A DNA stretch of 64,000 bases from an uncultured Bacteroidota bacterium (GCA_937901965.1 CALGSW010000001.1:124001-188000), one strand, 5' to 3'. Positions 53,893 to 63,610 are shown, counted from the stretch's first letter. The notes: generated from the letters alone by a model not told the origin. Made by a program: numbers and translations.

Positions 53893-55842
53893 ATGGAGAA
53901 GAGGGAGTTGAAACTGATAATGGATAACAGTTTCAATATGATTGCAAATATTGATCTGGATGGAGTTATTCTTTACTGTAATGAGGCATATAATGAGGTC
54001 CTCGGATTTCCAATAACAAAGCTGCTTAAAACATCTTTCTACGCTCTTGTCCACCCCGATGAGAGAAGTAGTATCAAGGAAAAGATTTTTTCTCAACTAA
54101 TACTTAACGGTAAGGGGCGGGTGGAATCCTCTCTGCTGACAAGTGAGGGATTCTACAGGGTTCTTGAACACAGATTCAGGTTGCTGTCGAGAAGTCATAA
54201 AGGCAGAGACAGTATTGTAATATCGTCTCAGGATATCACTGAAAAGAAGAGAGCAGAGATGGTCTTGAAGGTCCAGAGGAATCTCGCCCACTCAGTGGTT
54301 GTATCAAACTCTTTTACCGATTTTTACAACACCATTGTGTCTGAATTGAATGCCGTGATGGAAGTTAACAATATTTTCGTTGCCTTTTATGACGAAGATA
54401 GCGGACTTCTTAAGGTGGGAGGTATGAGTGATGAAAAAGAGAGGATTGATGAATTTCCGGCAGAGGGTTCAATGACCGGCCACCTGATTAAAGGTGGAAA
54501 ATCAGCAATATTTTATTATGACGATATCGTAAAACTTCAAGCAGAGGGACATGTAAGACTTTTTGGAACAATATCACAGGTATGGCTTGGTTCTCCGGTA
54601 AAAAGCGGGGATAAAATAATTGGTGCTATTGTAATTCAAAATTACGATTCAAAAAATGCATTCTCAAAACTTGATCTTGACCTAGTTGAAATTGTAGCAA
54701 ATGAAATTGCCAATTTCATGGAGATAAAAGCTGCAGAGGAGGCCTCACAAAAACTTAATATTGCCGTAATCCAGTCACCTGCATCAGTGATCATAACAGA
54801 TGCAAGTGGTAATATTGAATTTGTAAATCCTAAATTTTCTCAGCTTACCGGATATGAAATTGATGAGGTTATAGGAGAGAATCCCAGAATTCTAAATTCC
54901 GGGACTCATCCTAAGGAGATGTACCAGAGTATGTGGAGAACCATCTCCTCCGGAAAAGAGTGGAGAGGAGAGATAAAGAATAAAAAGAAAAATGGTGAAT
55001 TCTACTGGGAAGATGTGTCAATTTCACCAATCTTTAACGAAGAGGGGGCAATAGTCAATTTTGTTGGTGTAAAAGAGGATATTACAGACAGAAAGAAATT
55101 AATAAATGACCTTATAAAGGCAAAGGAGAAGGCAGAGGAGAGCGACAGGCTAAAAACAGCATTTCTTCAAAACATTAGCCATGAAATACGTACTCCAATG
55201 AATAGCATACTCGGTTTTATTGAACTCCTTCAGGATCCTGACATTACCGGTGATGAAAGAAAAGAGTACATAGGAATTATTGAGAAGAGCGGAAACAGGA
55301 TGCTCTCAACAATAAATGACATAATCAATATATCTAAAATTGAGGCAGGCATAGTTTCTCTGAATAAACAGCCTGTAGATATGAGGGGCCTTATTTATGA
55401 AATAGCCGGAACATTCCGGCCTGAAGCGGAGAAAAAGGGAATTACCATATCAACCGAACTGCCTCATATTGATGAAAAAATTATAATTGACGGAGATCAG
55501 GAGAAAATCTTTGCGATTTTTGTAAATCTTGTGAAGAATGCAATCAAATATTCGACACATGGAAAAATAACAGTAGGTTTTTCTCTTGAAAATGAAATTC
55601 TTACATGTTTTGTCAAAGATACAGGAATAGGTATCTCAAAGGAGAAGCAAAACCTCATTTTTGAAAGATTTACCAGAGTTGACGGGGTGGCCTCTAAAAA
55701 TATTGAGGGGGCGGGTCTGGGTCTCTCAATTGTAAAGGGATATCTCACACTTATGGGTGGAGAGATATCCCTTTACTCTGAGCCTGGTGTTGGCTCTACT
55801 TTCGTTTTCACAATTCCGGTTAAAGACTCTTCAGCTGATTGA
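53893..55842 (+). CDS. PAS-GAF-PAS hybrid sensor histidine kinase
   Basis: 649 residues from the ATG at 53893. A TTG at 53851 is in frame and would add 14 helix-forming residues, overlapping pssA. Domains: PAS (about 10-125), GAF-like (about 150-290), a second PAS with PAC (about 300-420, SPASVIITDASGNIEFVNPKFSQLTGYE), then HisKA with NISHEIRTPMNSILGF and an ATPase domain with NLVKNAIKYS (N box), DTGIGIS (G1) and GAGLGLSIVKG (G2). No membrane segment, so it senses a cytoplasmic signal. No receiver is attached or adjacent. The last 23 bp overlap the convergent mutase gene. Confidence 0.88.
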   Translation: MEKRELKLIMDNSFNMIANIDLDGVILYCNEAYNEVLGFPITKLLKTSFYALVHPDERSSIKEKIFSQLILNGKGRVESSLLTSEGFYRVLEHRFRLLSRSHKGRDSIVISSQDITEKKRAEMVLKVQRNLAHSVVVSNSFTDFYNTIVSELNAVMEVNNIFVAFYDEDSGLLKVGGMSDEKERIDEFPAEGSMTGHLIKGGKSAIFYYDDIVKLQAEGHVRLFGTISQVWLGSPVKSGDKIIGAIVIQNYDSKNAFSKLDLDLVEIVANEIANFMEIKAAEEASQKLNIAVIQSPASVIITDASGNIEFVNPKFSQLTGYEIDEVIGENPRILNSGTHPKEMYQSMWRTISSGKEWRGEIKNKKKNGEFYWEDVSISPIFNEEGAIVNFVGVKEDITDRKKLINDLIKAKEKAEESDRLKTAFLQNISHEIRTPMNSILGFIELLQDPDITGDERKEYIGIIEKSGNRMLSTINDIINISKIEAGIVSLNKQPVDMRGLIYEIAGTFRPEAEKKGITISTELPHIDEKIIIDGDQEKIFAIFVNLVKNAIKYSTHGKITVGFSLENEILTCFVKDTGIGISKEKQNLIFERFTRVDGVASKNIEGAGLGLSIVKGYLTLMGGEISLYSEPGVGSTFVFTIPVKDSSAD

Positions 55843-57562
55843 CCATCTTATCAAGCATCTTATCAAGGTGTTTATCAACTTTATCAAAATCCTCTGCTTT
55901 ATCCAGACGCTCCTTTACTCCAAAATAGTACTTAATTTTTGGTTCAGTCCCGGACGGCCTTACTGAAACTATTCCATTATCGGCACTAACAAACTGCAGA
56001 ACATTTGATTTTGGAAGGTTAATCTTAAATCTCAAATCACTGATCATGTCTACACTCTCAGATTTTTGATAATCATGAACAAGTACAACCTGTGAGTCAC
56101 CCAGATTCTGCAGCGGGCTTTCGCGAAGATTCTTCATGATCTGTTTAATCTGCTCAGAGCCGTCAATCCCCTTTTTTGTAACAGACAACAATCTCTCTTT
56201 ATAGAAACCGAATTTAATATATATCTCTATAAGCATTTCATAAAGTGACATCCCCCTCTCTTTAGCCCAGGCAGCAGCCTCCGCAACGAGGAGGGCAGAA
56301 ACTACAGCATCTTTATCCCTCACAAATTCACCTACATTAAATCCATAACTCTCCTCCCCTCCGCAAATGAACTCCCTTTTACCCTCATTCTCTCTCACAA
56401 CCTCTGCTATGTATTTAAATCCTGTAAGAACATCATAAATATCAACTCCGTATTCTGCTGCAATACTCTTAAGCAAATCTGTTGTTACAATGGTTTTAAC
56501 CATATAAAAAGCGGGATTATAACCCTCTTTTAGTTTCCCTGTCTCTCTCCATCTCTCAAGAATGTAATAAGTGAGAATTACAGCCATTTGATTGCCGTTT
56601 AAGATAGCCATCCTCCCTTTTTTATTCCTGACAGCTATTCCTATCCTGTCCGCATCAGGGTCTGTAGCCATTACTAAATCGGCACCTGTTTCGTCTGCTT
56701 TATCAAGTGCCATTTTCAGTGCAGAACTCTCTTCAGGATTTGGAGATTTAACTGTAGGGAAATTCCCGTCACTGACATCCTGTTCGGGAATATTTATAAT
56801 ATTATTGAAGCCGGCCTCTCTCAACGCTCTGGGTACTATTTTTACACCTGTTCCGTGAAGAGGTGTGTAGACAATTTTAAAGTGGTTGTGCTTTTTAACA
56901 AGCTCTGGTGAGAGTGTCAAAGAAAGAATTGCCTTAAGATAAGCATCATCCAGTTCATTTCCTGTAAGATGAATTTCAGAGGTTTCTCCAGAAAATTTTA
57001 CCTGTGAAATATCATGAATTTTATCTACTTCAGCAATAATGTTTGAGTCATGTGGAGCAGTTATCTGTGCACCATCCTCCCAGTAAACTTTATAACCGTT
57101 ATATTCCGGCGGGTTATGAGAGGCTGTAATCATTACCCCTGCTGTACACTTATAGTGCCTGATTGCAAAACTAAGCATGGGTGTGGGTCTTATGTCGTCA
57201 CACAGATAAACCTTAAATCCATTTGCAGCAAAGACCGATGCAGTTATTCCGGCAAATTCTCTGCTGTTATTTCTACTATCATATGAGACAGCCACACTTA
57301 TGCACTCTCTCCCCCTGATAGTTGATTTAATATAGTTTGACAGTCCCTGGGTTGCCATACCAATAGTGTATCTGTTCACTCTGTTTGTTCCCACTCCCAT
57401 TATCCCCCTGAGACCTCCTGTCCCGAACTCAAGATTTTTGTAAAATGAGTCCTCAAGGGTTGCCATATCATCTTTTTGCAACCTCCTTATCTCATTTTTA
57501 GTAGCATCATCAAAGGCTCCGTTAAGCCAGTAATTTGCTTTGTCAATATAGCTATTCTCCAT
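55820..57562 (-). CDS. Phosphoglucomutase/phosphomannomutase family protein
   Basis: 580 residues, alpha-D-phosphohexomutase family. Catalytic serine loop GVMITASHNPPEYNGYKVYW (about 138-157), metal loop ATDPDADRIGIA, sugar-binding GGEESYGF, and the phosphate-binding end RPSGTEPKIKYYF. It interconverts sugar 1- and 6-phosphates; the length fits the PgcA/phosphoglucomutase 2-like group. Which sugar it prefers is not decided. Own promoter (TAAATTTG) upstream. Confidence 0.9.
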   Translation of the reverse strand: MENSYIDKANYWLNGAFDDATKNEIRRLQKDDMATLEDSFYKNLEFGTGGLRGIMGVGTNRVNRYTIGMATQGLSNYIKSTIRGRECISVAVSYDSRNNSREFAGITASVFAANGFKVYLCDDIRPTPMLSFAIRHYKCTAGVMITASHNPPEYNGYKVYWEDGAQITAPHDSNIIAEVDKIHDISQVKFSGETSEIHLTGNELDDAYLKAILSLTLSPELVKKHNHFKIVYTPLHGTGVKIVPRALREAGFNNIINIPEQDVSDGNFPTVKSPNPEESSALKMALDKADETGADLVMATDPDADRIGIAVRNKKGRMAILNGNQMAVILTYYILERWRETGKLKEGYNPAFYMVKTIVTTDLLKSIAAEYGVDIYDVLTGFKYIAEVVRENEGKREFICGGEESYGFNVGEFVRDKDAVVSALLVAEAAAWAKERGMSLYEMLIEIYIKFGFYKERLLSVTKKGIDGSEQIKQIMKNLRESPLQNLGDSQVVLVHDYQKSESVDMISDLRFKINLPKSNVLQFVSADNGIVSVRPSGTEPKIKYYFGVKERLDKAEDFDKVDKHLDKMLDKMVNQLKSL

Positions 57563-57579
57563 TTTTGTTCTTTTTTTAT

Positions 57580-57587
57580 CAAATTTA
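57580..57587 (-). promoter_or_regulatory. -7 element for the phosphosugar mutase gene
   Basis: TAAATTTG on the minus strand, 17 bp before the ATG at 57562. Confidence 0.55.
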
Positions 57588-57629
57588 ATGATTACCTCGG
57601 GATATTAAAAAAATAAGATAAAAGTAGAG

Positions 57630-57637
57630 TATCTTTG
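57630..57637 (+). promoter_or_regulatory. -7 element for the MATE-GT39-methyltransferase operon
   Basis: TATCTTTG ends 4 bp before the ATG at 57642, so the transcript would be almost leaderless. Confidence 0.5.
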
Positions 57638-57641
57638 CCAT

Positions 57642-58994
57642 ATGTTTATTAAAGAGTACATTCCTTACTATAAACGCAATCTTAAAGTAGCCTTGCCTGT
57701 GATGATGACTCAGGCAGGACAGATTACCGTTAATCTTGCTGACAATATAATGGTTGGACACCTTGGCACCGCTGAGCTTGCCGGTGTATCATTTGCAAAT
57801 TCAATAATCATTCTGGGGATGGTTTTTGGAATAGGCTTTACTCAGGGGCTTACACCTCACGTAGGACAGTCATTTGGAAGAGGTGACCACGCTAAAGTGG
57901 GTGCGCTTCTGGAAAATTCATTAACTCTGAATTTTCTGGCATCAATCATCTTAACATTGTTAATGTATGGAATGAGTTTCTTAATGGGGAATATGGGTCA
58001 GACAGAAGATGTGGTAGTACAGGCAAAGTTATACTATAACACAATTCTATTCTCAATGCTTCCATTTCTGATGTTCTTTGGTCTAAGACAATTTTCAGAG
58101 GGAATAGGTATTACAAAATACGCAATGTACATTACTTTAATTGCGAATGCCGTAAATATCACGCTCAACTGGGCACTTATCTATGGACATCTTGGATTTA
58201 ATGCAATGGGAGTTAAGGGTGCTGCAACAGCTACGCTGGTAAGCAGAATCCTGATGTTCGTTTCATTTCTGGTACTCTTCTTTAAACACAGTTCCTATAA
58301 CATTTACCTGAGACACTTTTCCAGAAAACTTTTTAATAGCAAGTTAGTTAAAGATGTGCTAAAGACATCCATACCGCTCTCATTTCAAAATCTGGTAGAG
58401 ATTACAGCGTTTAGTCTTAGTGCAATCATGGTAGGTTGGAGTGGTAAAGTCTCCCTCGCTGCTCACCAGGTGGCAATGAGTATGAGCAGTTTTTCATTTA
58501 TGCTTGCTCTGGGAGTAGGCGCAGCCTCAACCATAAGAGTATCACATCAGTATGGATTCGGAGATTACAGGGCGATGAGAAAGGCCGGATTTGCAGCTGT
58601 CCATCTAAGTGTTGCACTTATGTCAATAAGTGGGATTGCTTATGTGCTTTTCCGGAACTATATTCCAATAATTTACACAGAGGATGTACTAGTTAGAGAA
58701 ATGGCTGCCAAGTTGTTAATTATTGCAGCAATTTTTCAGATATTTGATGCAATGCAGCTCTCAGGACTTGCTGCTTTAAGAGCACTAGCGGATGTAAAAA
58801 TACCTCTAATACTGTCAATTATTTCGTACTATCTGGTTTGCTTACCACTTGGATACCTATGTGGGGTTGTTCTTGAGATGGGTGCTGTAGGTGTATGGAT
58901 AGGCCTTCTGCTTGGGTTGATATTCGCCGCTCTTCTTTTTCTCTGGAGGTTCAATAAAATAAGTAATAAAATCATATCAGATAATTGCAAATGA
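57642..58994 (+). CDS. MATE family efflux transporter
   Basis: 450 residues, twelve membrane segments in two halves. N-half: LPVMMTQAGQITVNLADNIMVGHLGTAELAGVSFANSI; C-half: SIPLSFQNLVEITAFSLSAIMVGWSGKVSLAAHQVAMSMSSFSFM, as in NorM-type transporters. It exports cationic or polar compounds with Na+ or H+; the substrate is unknown. Its stop overlaps the next ATG by 4 bp. Confidence 0.9.
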   Translation: MFIKEYIPYYKRNLKVALPVMMTQAGQITVNLADNIMVGHLGTAELAGVSFANSIIILGMVFGIGFTQGLTPHVGQSFGRGDHAKVGALLENSLTLNFLASIILTLLMYGMSFLMGNMGQTEDVVVQAKLYYNTILFSMLPFLMFFGLRQFSEGIGITKYAMYITLIANAVNITLNWALIYGHLGFNAMGVKGAATATLVSRILMFVSFLVLFFKHSSYNIYLRHFSRKLFNSKLVKDVLKTSIPLSFQNLVEITAFSLSAIMVGWSGKVSLAAHQVAMSMSSFSFMLALGVGAASTIRVSHQYGFGDYRAMRKAGFAAVHLSVALMSISGIAYVLFRNYIPIIYTEDVLVREMAAKLLIIAAIFQIFDAMQLSGLAALRALADVKIPLILSIISYYLVCLPLGYLCGVVLEMGAVGVWIGLLLGLIFAALLFLWRFNKISNKIISDNCK

Positions 58995-60607
58995 AATCAC
59001 TGTGGTTAGGATCATCTCAAATAAAAAGACAACTCTTTTGGTTGATCGCTCTTTCGGCAGTTGCAAGGGGGGTTCTTGCCTGGATTCTTGATTTAGGATC
59101 TAATGAAGCATATTACTGGACGTACGGAGCTTTTCCTGACATCAGCCATCTGGACCACCCGCCAATGATTGGCTGGCTGATACAGTTATTTACTGTAAAT
59201 CTGGCTCTTGAGGGAGAATTTTTTTTAAGACTTGCCTCAATTGTTTTCGGCAGTTTAAATACATGGATTGTTTTTATAATCGGAAGAAGAATCCGTGGAG
59301 AGAGAACCGGCCTTTTTGCCGCTTTAATTTATACAGCATCGTTTTATTGTTCTTTGATAGCCGGCACATTTATCAGCCCGGATACTCCTCAGTCCCTTTT
59401 TATTCTGCTCTCTATTTATTTCTTTCATGAAGGACTAATTGTAAAATATGAATCTTGTGATGAGACCAAAACTCTATGCAGAATAGCACTTATGCTTGCC
59501 GGTATTTTTATTGGCCTGGCAATGTTATCAAAATATTCATCCCTCTTTATCTGGATAGGAGCTTTCGTATACATTATATCAAATAACAGAAAAATTCTGA
59601 AGGATATCTATCTCTATTTGTCAGTCCTCATCAGTCTCTTATTTCTCTTCCCTGTTTTTCTGTGGAATATTGAGAATAACTTCATAAGTTTTGCTTTTCA
59701 AAGTTCAAGACTTCCAATATTATCATCCGTCCCGGATTTTTTCTCATTTATTGAATCTTTAACATGGGTGATAATTTACAATAATCCAGTGAATATCATT
59801 ATAATGATATTTGCAATTATAAACTTTAAGAAGAGCAGGTATATTACAGCTTCTCAATTTAATCTATTACTATCACTATCCCTGCCAATAATTATTTTCT
59901 TCATTTCAGTCTCACTCTTTGCTGAAGGTAAAGCTAACTGGTCAGCACCTGGTTTTCTCCCGTTGATATTTATTGCAGCGGCATTTTTAGATAATAATTA
60001 TAAAGAGAAGAGTTTTGACAAGGTCTCTATCCCCTCTCCCATTACAAATGCAATTTCTTTATTGCTAATTTCTATAGCGATATTGTTTTTCCACCATTTC
60101 ACGGGCTTCCTCAAAATAGCTATTAAAGAGGATGTAAAAGAGGAGATGGGAATTGGTGATGCTACACTTGAGTATTTTGGATGGAGGACACTCTCTAAAG
60201 AGTTCAAAAAGATAAGAGAAGACGATATTATTAAAGGGGAGATGCCTGAGAAATGCTTCATTTTGTCATCAGACTGGGCTCAGGCTTCTCATATGAATTT
60301 TTATATAGCAGAGCCATTAAATATGGTTGTTAAAACAATAGGTGAACTTAAGGATACCAGAAAGTTTGCATGGATAACCGGTGAGCTTGGAACATTCAGA
60401 TACGGTGAAAGTGCTTACTTTATTGAATCTTCAAGAGATACTCCTAAAGCTGAAGAGATTGGCGGCAGATATTTTTCTGACTATAAAAAAATTCGCTCTA
60501 TATACATTAAGAAATTTGGGAATCCTGTAATCAGGTTTGACATTTACAGATTAAAAAATCTGATTAATATACCTGAACGTGAACTTTGCTCATTTACAAA
60601 ATATTGA
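58991..60607 (+). CDS. GT39/ArnT-like membrane glycosyltransferase
   Basis: 538 residues from the ATG at 58991 (overlap ATGA with the MATE stop). About ten to twelve membrane segments. The first periplasmic loop has LGSNEAYYWTYGAFPDISHLDHPPMIGWLIQLF, with the acidic residue and DHPP motif of polyprenol-phosphate-sugar-dependent transferases. It probably transfers a sugar from a lipid carrier to a lipid or protein outside the inner membrane. The acceptor is unknown. A soluble C-terminal part (about 390-538) follows. Confidence 0.85.
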   Translation: MKSLWLGSSQIKRQLFWLIALSAVARGVLAWILDLGSNEAYYWTYGAFPDISHLDHPPMIGWLIQLFTVNLALEGEFFLRLASIVFGSLNTWIVFIIGRRIRGERTGLFAALIYTASFYCSLIAGTFISPDTPQSLFILLSIYFFHEGLIVKYESCDETKTLCRIALMLAGIFIGLAMLSKYSSLFIWIGAFVYIISNNRKILKDIYLYLSVLISLLFLFPVFLWNIENNFISFAFQSSRLPILSSVPDFFSFIESLTWVIIYNNPVNIIIMIFAIINFKKSRYITASQFNLLLSLSLPIIIFFISVSLFAEGKANWSAPGFLPLIFIAAAFLDNNYKEKSFDKVSIPSPITNAISLLLISIAILFFHHFTGFLKIAIKEDVKEEMGIGDATLEYFGWRTLSKEFKKIREDDIIKGEMPEKCFILSSDWAQASHMNFYIAEPLNMVVKTIGELKDTRKFAWITGELGTFRYGESAYFIESSRDTPKAEEIGGRYFSDYKKIRSIYIKKFGNPVIRFDIYRLKNLINIPERELCSFTKY

Positions 60608-60608
60608 A

Positions 60609-61844
60609 ATGATTGAAACTGGCAAAGAATTTACTGAGTTTGTAGAGAAGAACAAAGAAAAGGAGACGGATAAATTGTTACTCTCCTATTCCGGTAAATG
60701 CACTTTTGATTTGAGATTGGCAGTCAATACAATTGAGGGGAGAAGGAAGATGCTCAAAAAAGTACCTGAGTGGGGTTCAAACAGAGATTTAGTATATCCC
60801 TGGATAATATCTACTGAACAATGCAGCTCCTGGCATACTGCAATGTTTAAACAGCAATTCTTCAGAGGTTATCCTCTTGCCATTGATCTTACAGGTGGAC
60901 TTGGAGTTGATAGCTACTACATATCAAAAGTTTGCGCAAGGGTTTTAATGTTTGAAAAAAATGAGGCTCTATATTCTGCAGCAATTCATAATTTCAGAGC
61001 TCTTGGAGCATCTAATGTTCTGTTTTATAATATGGAGGTATCTTCAATAACAATTGAAGACGTATTCAAAGGGAAAGTCTCTTCAGATGTAGCTAAGAAA
61101 GATATATGTACTTATATTGATCCATCAAGAAGGGCGAAGAGCGGTAAAAGAATTTACTCTGTTAAAGACTATGAACCCGATATTTTTTCCTTCAAGGATG
61201 TAATTCTAAAATATTCAGACAGACTAGTTGTTAAAATTTCTCCTATGGAGGATATAACTCAAATCTTAAAACTTTTCAATGATTGTGAGGAGCTTCACAT
61301 TATATCTGTTTATAACGAATGTAAGGAAATCCTGCTGATAATTGATTCAAATCAAAATTCAGGCAATTGGAACAGAACTCCTATAATAGCATGGAATTTA
61401 AATAGAAAGGGAGAGTGGGAATCAACCAGCTGGACAATTGGAGAAGAGACGGAGTCAAATGTAGAATATACAGAACCAGTTGAAGGAATGTATCTGTACG
61501 AACCAAATTCGTCTCTTATTAAAGGCGGAGCATTCAGGATAATTTGTAAAAGGTTTTCATTAAGAAAAGCAGATAAAAGTTCTCATCTATATTTTTCTAA
61601 TTTGCAAAACAGTGAATTTCAGGGGAAAATATTCAGTATTGAAAGAGTTTATGATTTTGATAAGAGAAGTTTATCAGATATTAGAAAACACTATCAGAGG
61701 TCAACTGTCTCTGTAAGAAACTTTCCTCTATCGGCTGATGAACTTAAAAATAAGCTGAAAATTGAAGAAGGAGAAGAGTTCCACATTTTTGGAACCACTC
61801 TCCCTCTAAACAAAAAAAAGCTGATTGTTTGCAAAAAAATCTAA
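60609..61844 (+). CDS. THUMP-like domain class I SAM methyltransferase
   Basis: 411 residues from the ATG at 60609, 1 bp after the GT39 stop; an upstream GTG at 60579 would overlap it. N-terminal helical part with STEQCSSWHTAMFK, then SAM-binding AIDLTGGLGVDSYYIS (about 101-116) and YIDPSRRAKSGKRIYS in the catalytic region, followed by a THUMP-like C-terminal domain. It is typical of a Bacteroidetes family probably methylating RNA; the target base is unknown. The last 30 bp contain the terminator of the convergent rng gene. Confidence 0.82.
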   Translation: MIETGKEFTEFVEKNKEKETDKLLLSYSGKCTFDLRLAVNTIEGRRKMLKKVPEWGSNRDLVYPWIISTEQCSSWHTAMFKQQFFRGYPLAIDLTGGLGVDSYYISKVCARVLMFEKNEALYSAAIHNFRALGASNVLFYNMEVSSITIEDVFKGKVSSDVAKKDICTYIDPSRRAKSGKRIYSVKDYEPDIFSFKDVILKYSDRLVVKISPMEDITQILKLFNDCEELHIISVYNECKEILLIIDSNQNSGNWNRTPIIAWNLNRKGEWESTSWTIGEETESNVEYTEPVEGMYLYEPNSSLIKGGAFRIICKRFSLRKADKSSHLYFSNLQNSEFQGKIFSIERVYDFDKRSLSDIRKHYQRSTVSVRNFPLSADELKNKLKIEEGEEFHIFGTTLPLNKKKLIVCKKI

Positions 61845-61850
61845 TCAGCT
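61812..61850 (-). terminator. rng terminator lying inside the convergent gene
   Basis: Stem AGCTGATT (61819-61826) with AATCAGCT (61843-61850) and a 16-nt loop. On the minus strand it is followed by eight T (61812-61819). The hairpin covers both stop codons and the 3' end of the methyltransferase gene. Confidence 0.7.
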
Positions 61851-63398
61851 CTCCAATTTCTCATTTTTTGAATCATACCATATCACTTGAAGTAAATGAT
61901 TGTCTGATGATTCTTTAATTTTTAATGAACACTTGTATTTTAGTGCAAGCTTGAATCTTATACTGGTTAAACCCTTGGTGAGGTAAGCAGCAACAATTGG
62001 ATTAACTTTTATGGTCAATGTTTTATGACCCTTCTCTTTAACGTAGTATGCCAGTTGCCTTTCTATTGACTCATCTATTAGCAGGGATGATGATATTTTT
62101 CCGGATCCGTTACAAGAAGGGCATGTCTCAGCAGTGTTTATCTCCATTGCTGGTCTTACCCTTTGCCTTGTAATCTGCATAAGGCCAAATTTAGTAATTG
62201 GAAGAATATTATGCTTTGCTCTGTCGTTCTGCATAAGAGCCTGCATATGCTTAAACAACTTAATTTTGTTTTCATTGCTGTCCATATCAATGAAGTCAAC
62301 AATAATTATTCCTCCCATATCCCTCAATCTCAATTGCCTTGCTATCTCTTCTGCAGAATTCATGTTAACCTCAAAAGCATTTTGCTCCTGATCAGCTCCG
62401 GACTTGGCCCTTATGCCACTGTTAACATCTATTACATGCAAAGCCTCAGTATGCTCAATAATCAGGTATGCACCCTGACGTATTGTAACAACCTTTCCAA
62501 ATGAGCCTCTGATTTGTTTGTTAATATCAAAATTATCAAAGATGGGTTGGGCCCCTTTGTATAATTTTACAATTTTCTCATGTTCAGGAGCTATTACTGA
62601 TATGTAGTCCCTGACCTCTTCATAAATTGACTCATCATTAACATAAATATTAGTGAAAGTCTCATTTAAAAGATCTCTGAGTATAGTGGTTGTTCTGCTG
62701 TTTTCTGTAAACAACAGTTGCGGAGCACTGCCTTTAGCAAGTTTACTCCAAGAGTCTTCCCACTTTTTTATTAAAGATTTTAGCTCGCCGTCAAGTACTG
62801 CTGCTCTCTTTCCCTCTGCGGCTGTTCTGATTATCACACCGTAATTTGGTGGTAAAATACTATAAACCAAACGCTCCAGCCTCTTTTTCTCCTCTTTTGA
62901 GGTGATCTTTTGAGATATATTTACCTTATCGGAAAATGGTATAAGCACCATGTTCCTTCCGGCTATTGATATCTCTGAGGTTAATCTGGATCCTTTGGTA
63001 GAAATAGGTTCCTTAACTATTTGGGCAACTATCAGCTGCCCCGGTTTGAGAATATCTGCAATTTTTCCCTCTTTTTCAAGAATGTCGTTTGTTTTAACAC
63101 CTGAAAAAAGGTCACTGTGAGATAATTTACTGGAGCCAATATGTCTGGTAAACCAATCCAGAGCTTTAAAGGCTATACCCAGGTCCAAGTAATGGATAAA
63201 TGCATCTTTGTTGTCTCCAATATCAACAAATGCCGCGTTTAACGCAGGCATTATTCTCTTCACCCTTCCAAGATAAACATCACCTACCGAATAGTGACCG
63301 TTGTTCAGCTCCTTGTTCAGCTCAGTGAGTCTGTGGTTCTCAAGAAGTGCTATGGATACTTCGGTAGTGTTTACATCAATAATAAGATCTTTCTCCAT
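61845..63398 (-). CDS. rng: Ribonuclease G/E family endoribonuclease
   Basis: 517 residues. N-terminal S1 domain (HYSVGDVYLGRVKRIMPALNAAFVDIGDNKDAFIH), 5'-sensor region, and a DNase I-like catalytic part with HVIDVNSG and VDFIDMD, giving the metal-binding aspartates. The zinc-link cysteines are in CPSCNGSGK. The length matches RNase G (489 in E. coli), without the long RNase E scaffold tail. It processes rRNA and decays mRNA. A perfect hairpin lies in its leader, 20 bp before the ATG. Confidence 0.92.
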   Translation of the reverse strand: MEKDLIIDVNTTEVSIALLENHRLTELNKELNNGHYSVGDVYLGRVKRIMPALNAAFVDIGDNKDAFIHYLDLGIAFKALDWFTRHIGSSKLSHSDLFSGVKTNDILEKEGKIADILKPGQLIVAQIVKEPISTKGSRLTSEISIAGRNMVLIPFSDKVNISQKITSKEEKKRLERLVYSILPPNYGVIIRTAAEGKRAAVLDGELKSLIKKWEDSWSKLAKGSAPQLLFTENSRTTTILRDLLNETFTNIYVNDESIYEEVRDYISVIAPEHEKIVKLYKGAQPIFDNFDINKQIRGSFGKVVTIRQGAYLIIEHTEALHVIDVNSGIRAKSGADQEQNAFEVNMNSAEEIARQLRLRDMGGIIIVDFIDMDSNENKIKLFKHMQALMQNDRAKHNILPITKFGLMQITRQRVRPAMEINTAETCPSCNGSGKISSSLLIDESIERQLAYYVKEKGHKTLTIKVNPIVAAYLTKGLTSIRFKLALKYKCSLKIKESSDNHLLQVIWYDSKNEKLES

Positions 63399-63418
63399 TG
63401 ACCATTTTTAAATGAACA

Positions 63419-63452
63419 AATCTAAAGCAAATCCTGAGATTTGCTTTAGATT
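63419..63452 (-). promoter_or_regulatory. Perfect hairpin in the rng leader
   Basis: 15-bp perfect inverted repeat (63419-63433 with 63438-63452) and a 4-nt loop. It lies between the small basic protein gene and rng. No T-run follows on the minus strand before the rng ATG, so it is more likely a leader structure, such as a processing or feedback site, than a simple terminator. Confidence 0.55.
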
Positions 63453-63481
63453 ATCACGCACTCTAGACTAAAAAAGCAACT

Positions 63482-63574
63482 CTATTTTTTCTTTTTGTGC
63501 CTGTTTTTACGCAGACGCTTTTTGCGCTTATGAGTCGCCATTTTGTGTCTTTTCCTTTTCTTTCCGCTTGGCAT
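63482..63574 (-). CDS. 30-residue basic protein, AURKAIP1/COX24 (mS38)-type
   Basis: ATG at 63574, TAG at 63482-63484. The protein reads MPSGKKRKRHKMATHKRKKR and ends LRKNRHKKKK: 30 residues, most of them Lys, Arg or His. It matches the very short Bacteroidetes proteins annotated with the AURKAIP1/COX24 domain, related to the C-terminal part of mitochondrial ribosomal protein mS38. A ribosome-associated role is an inference from that similarity and its charge. It sits between HU and rng on the same strand. Confidence 0.82.
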   Translation of the reverse strand: MPSGKKRKRHKMATHKRKKRLRKNRHKKKK

Positions 63575-63610
63575 AATTTGATTATTTTTACTTACTTAAA
63601 TAAAGTAATA

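Noticed and set aside
62163..62504. 113-codon plus-strand frame inside rng
   Set aside because: Antisense to the conserved catalytic domain of RNase G.
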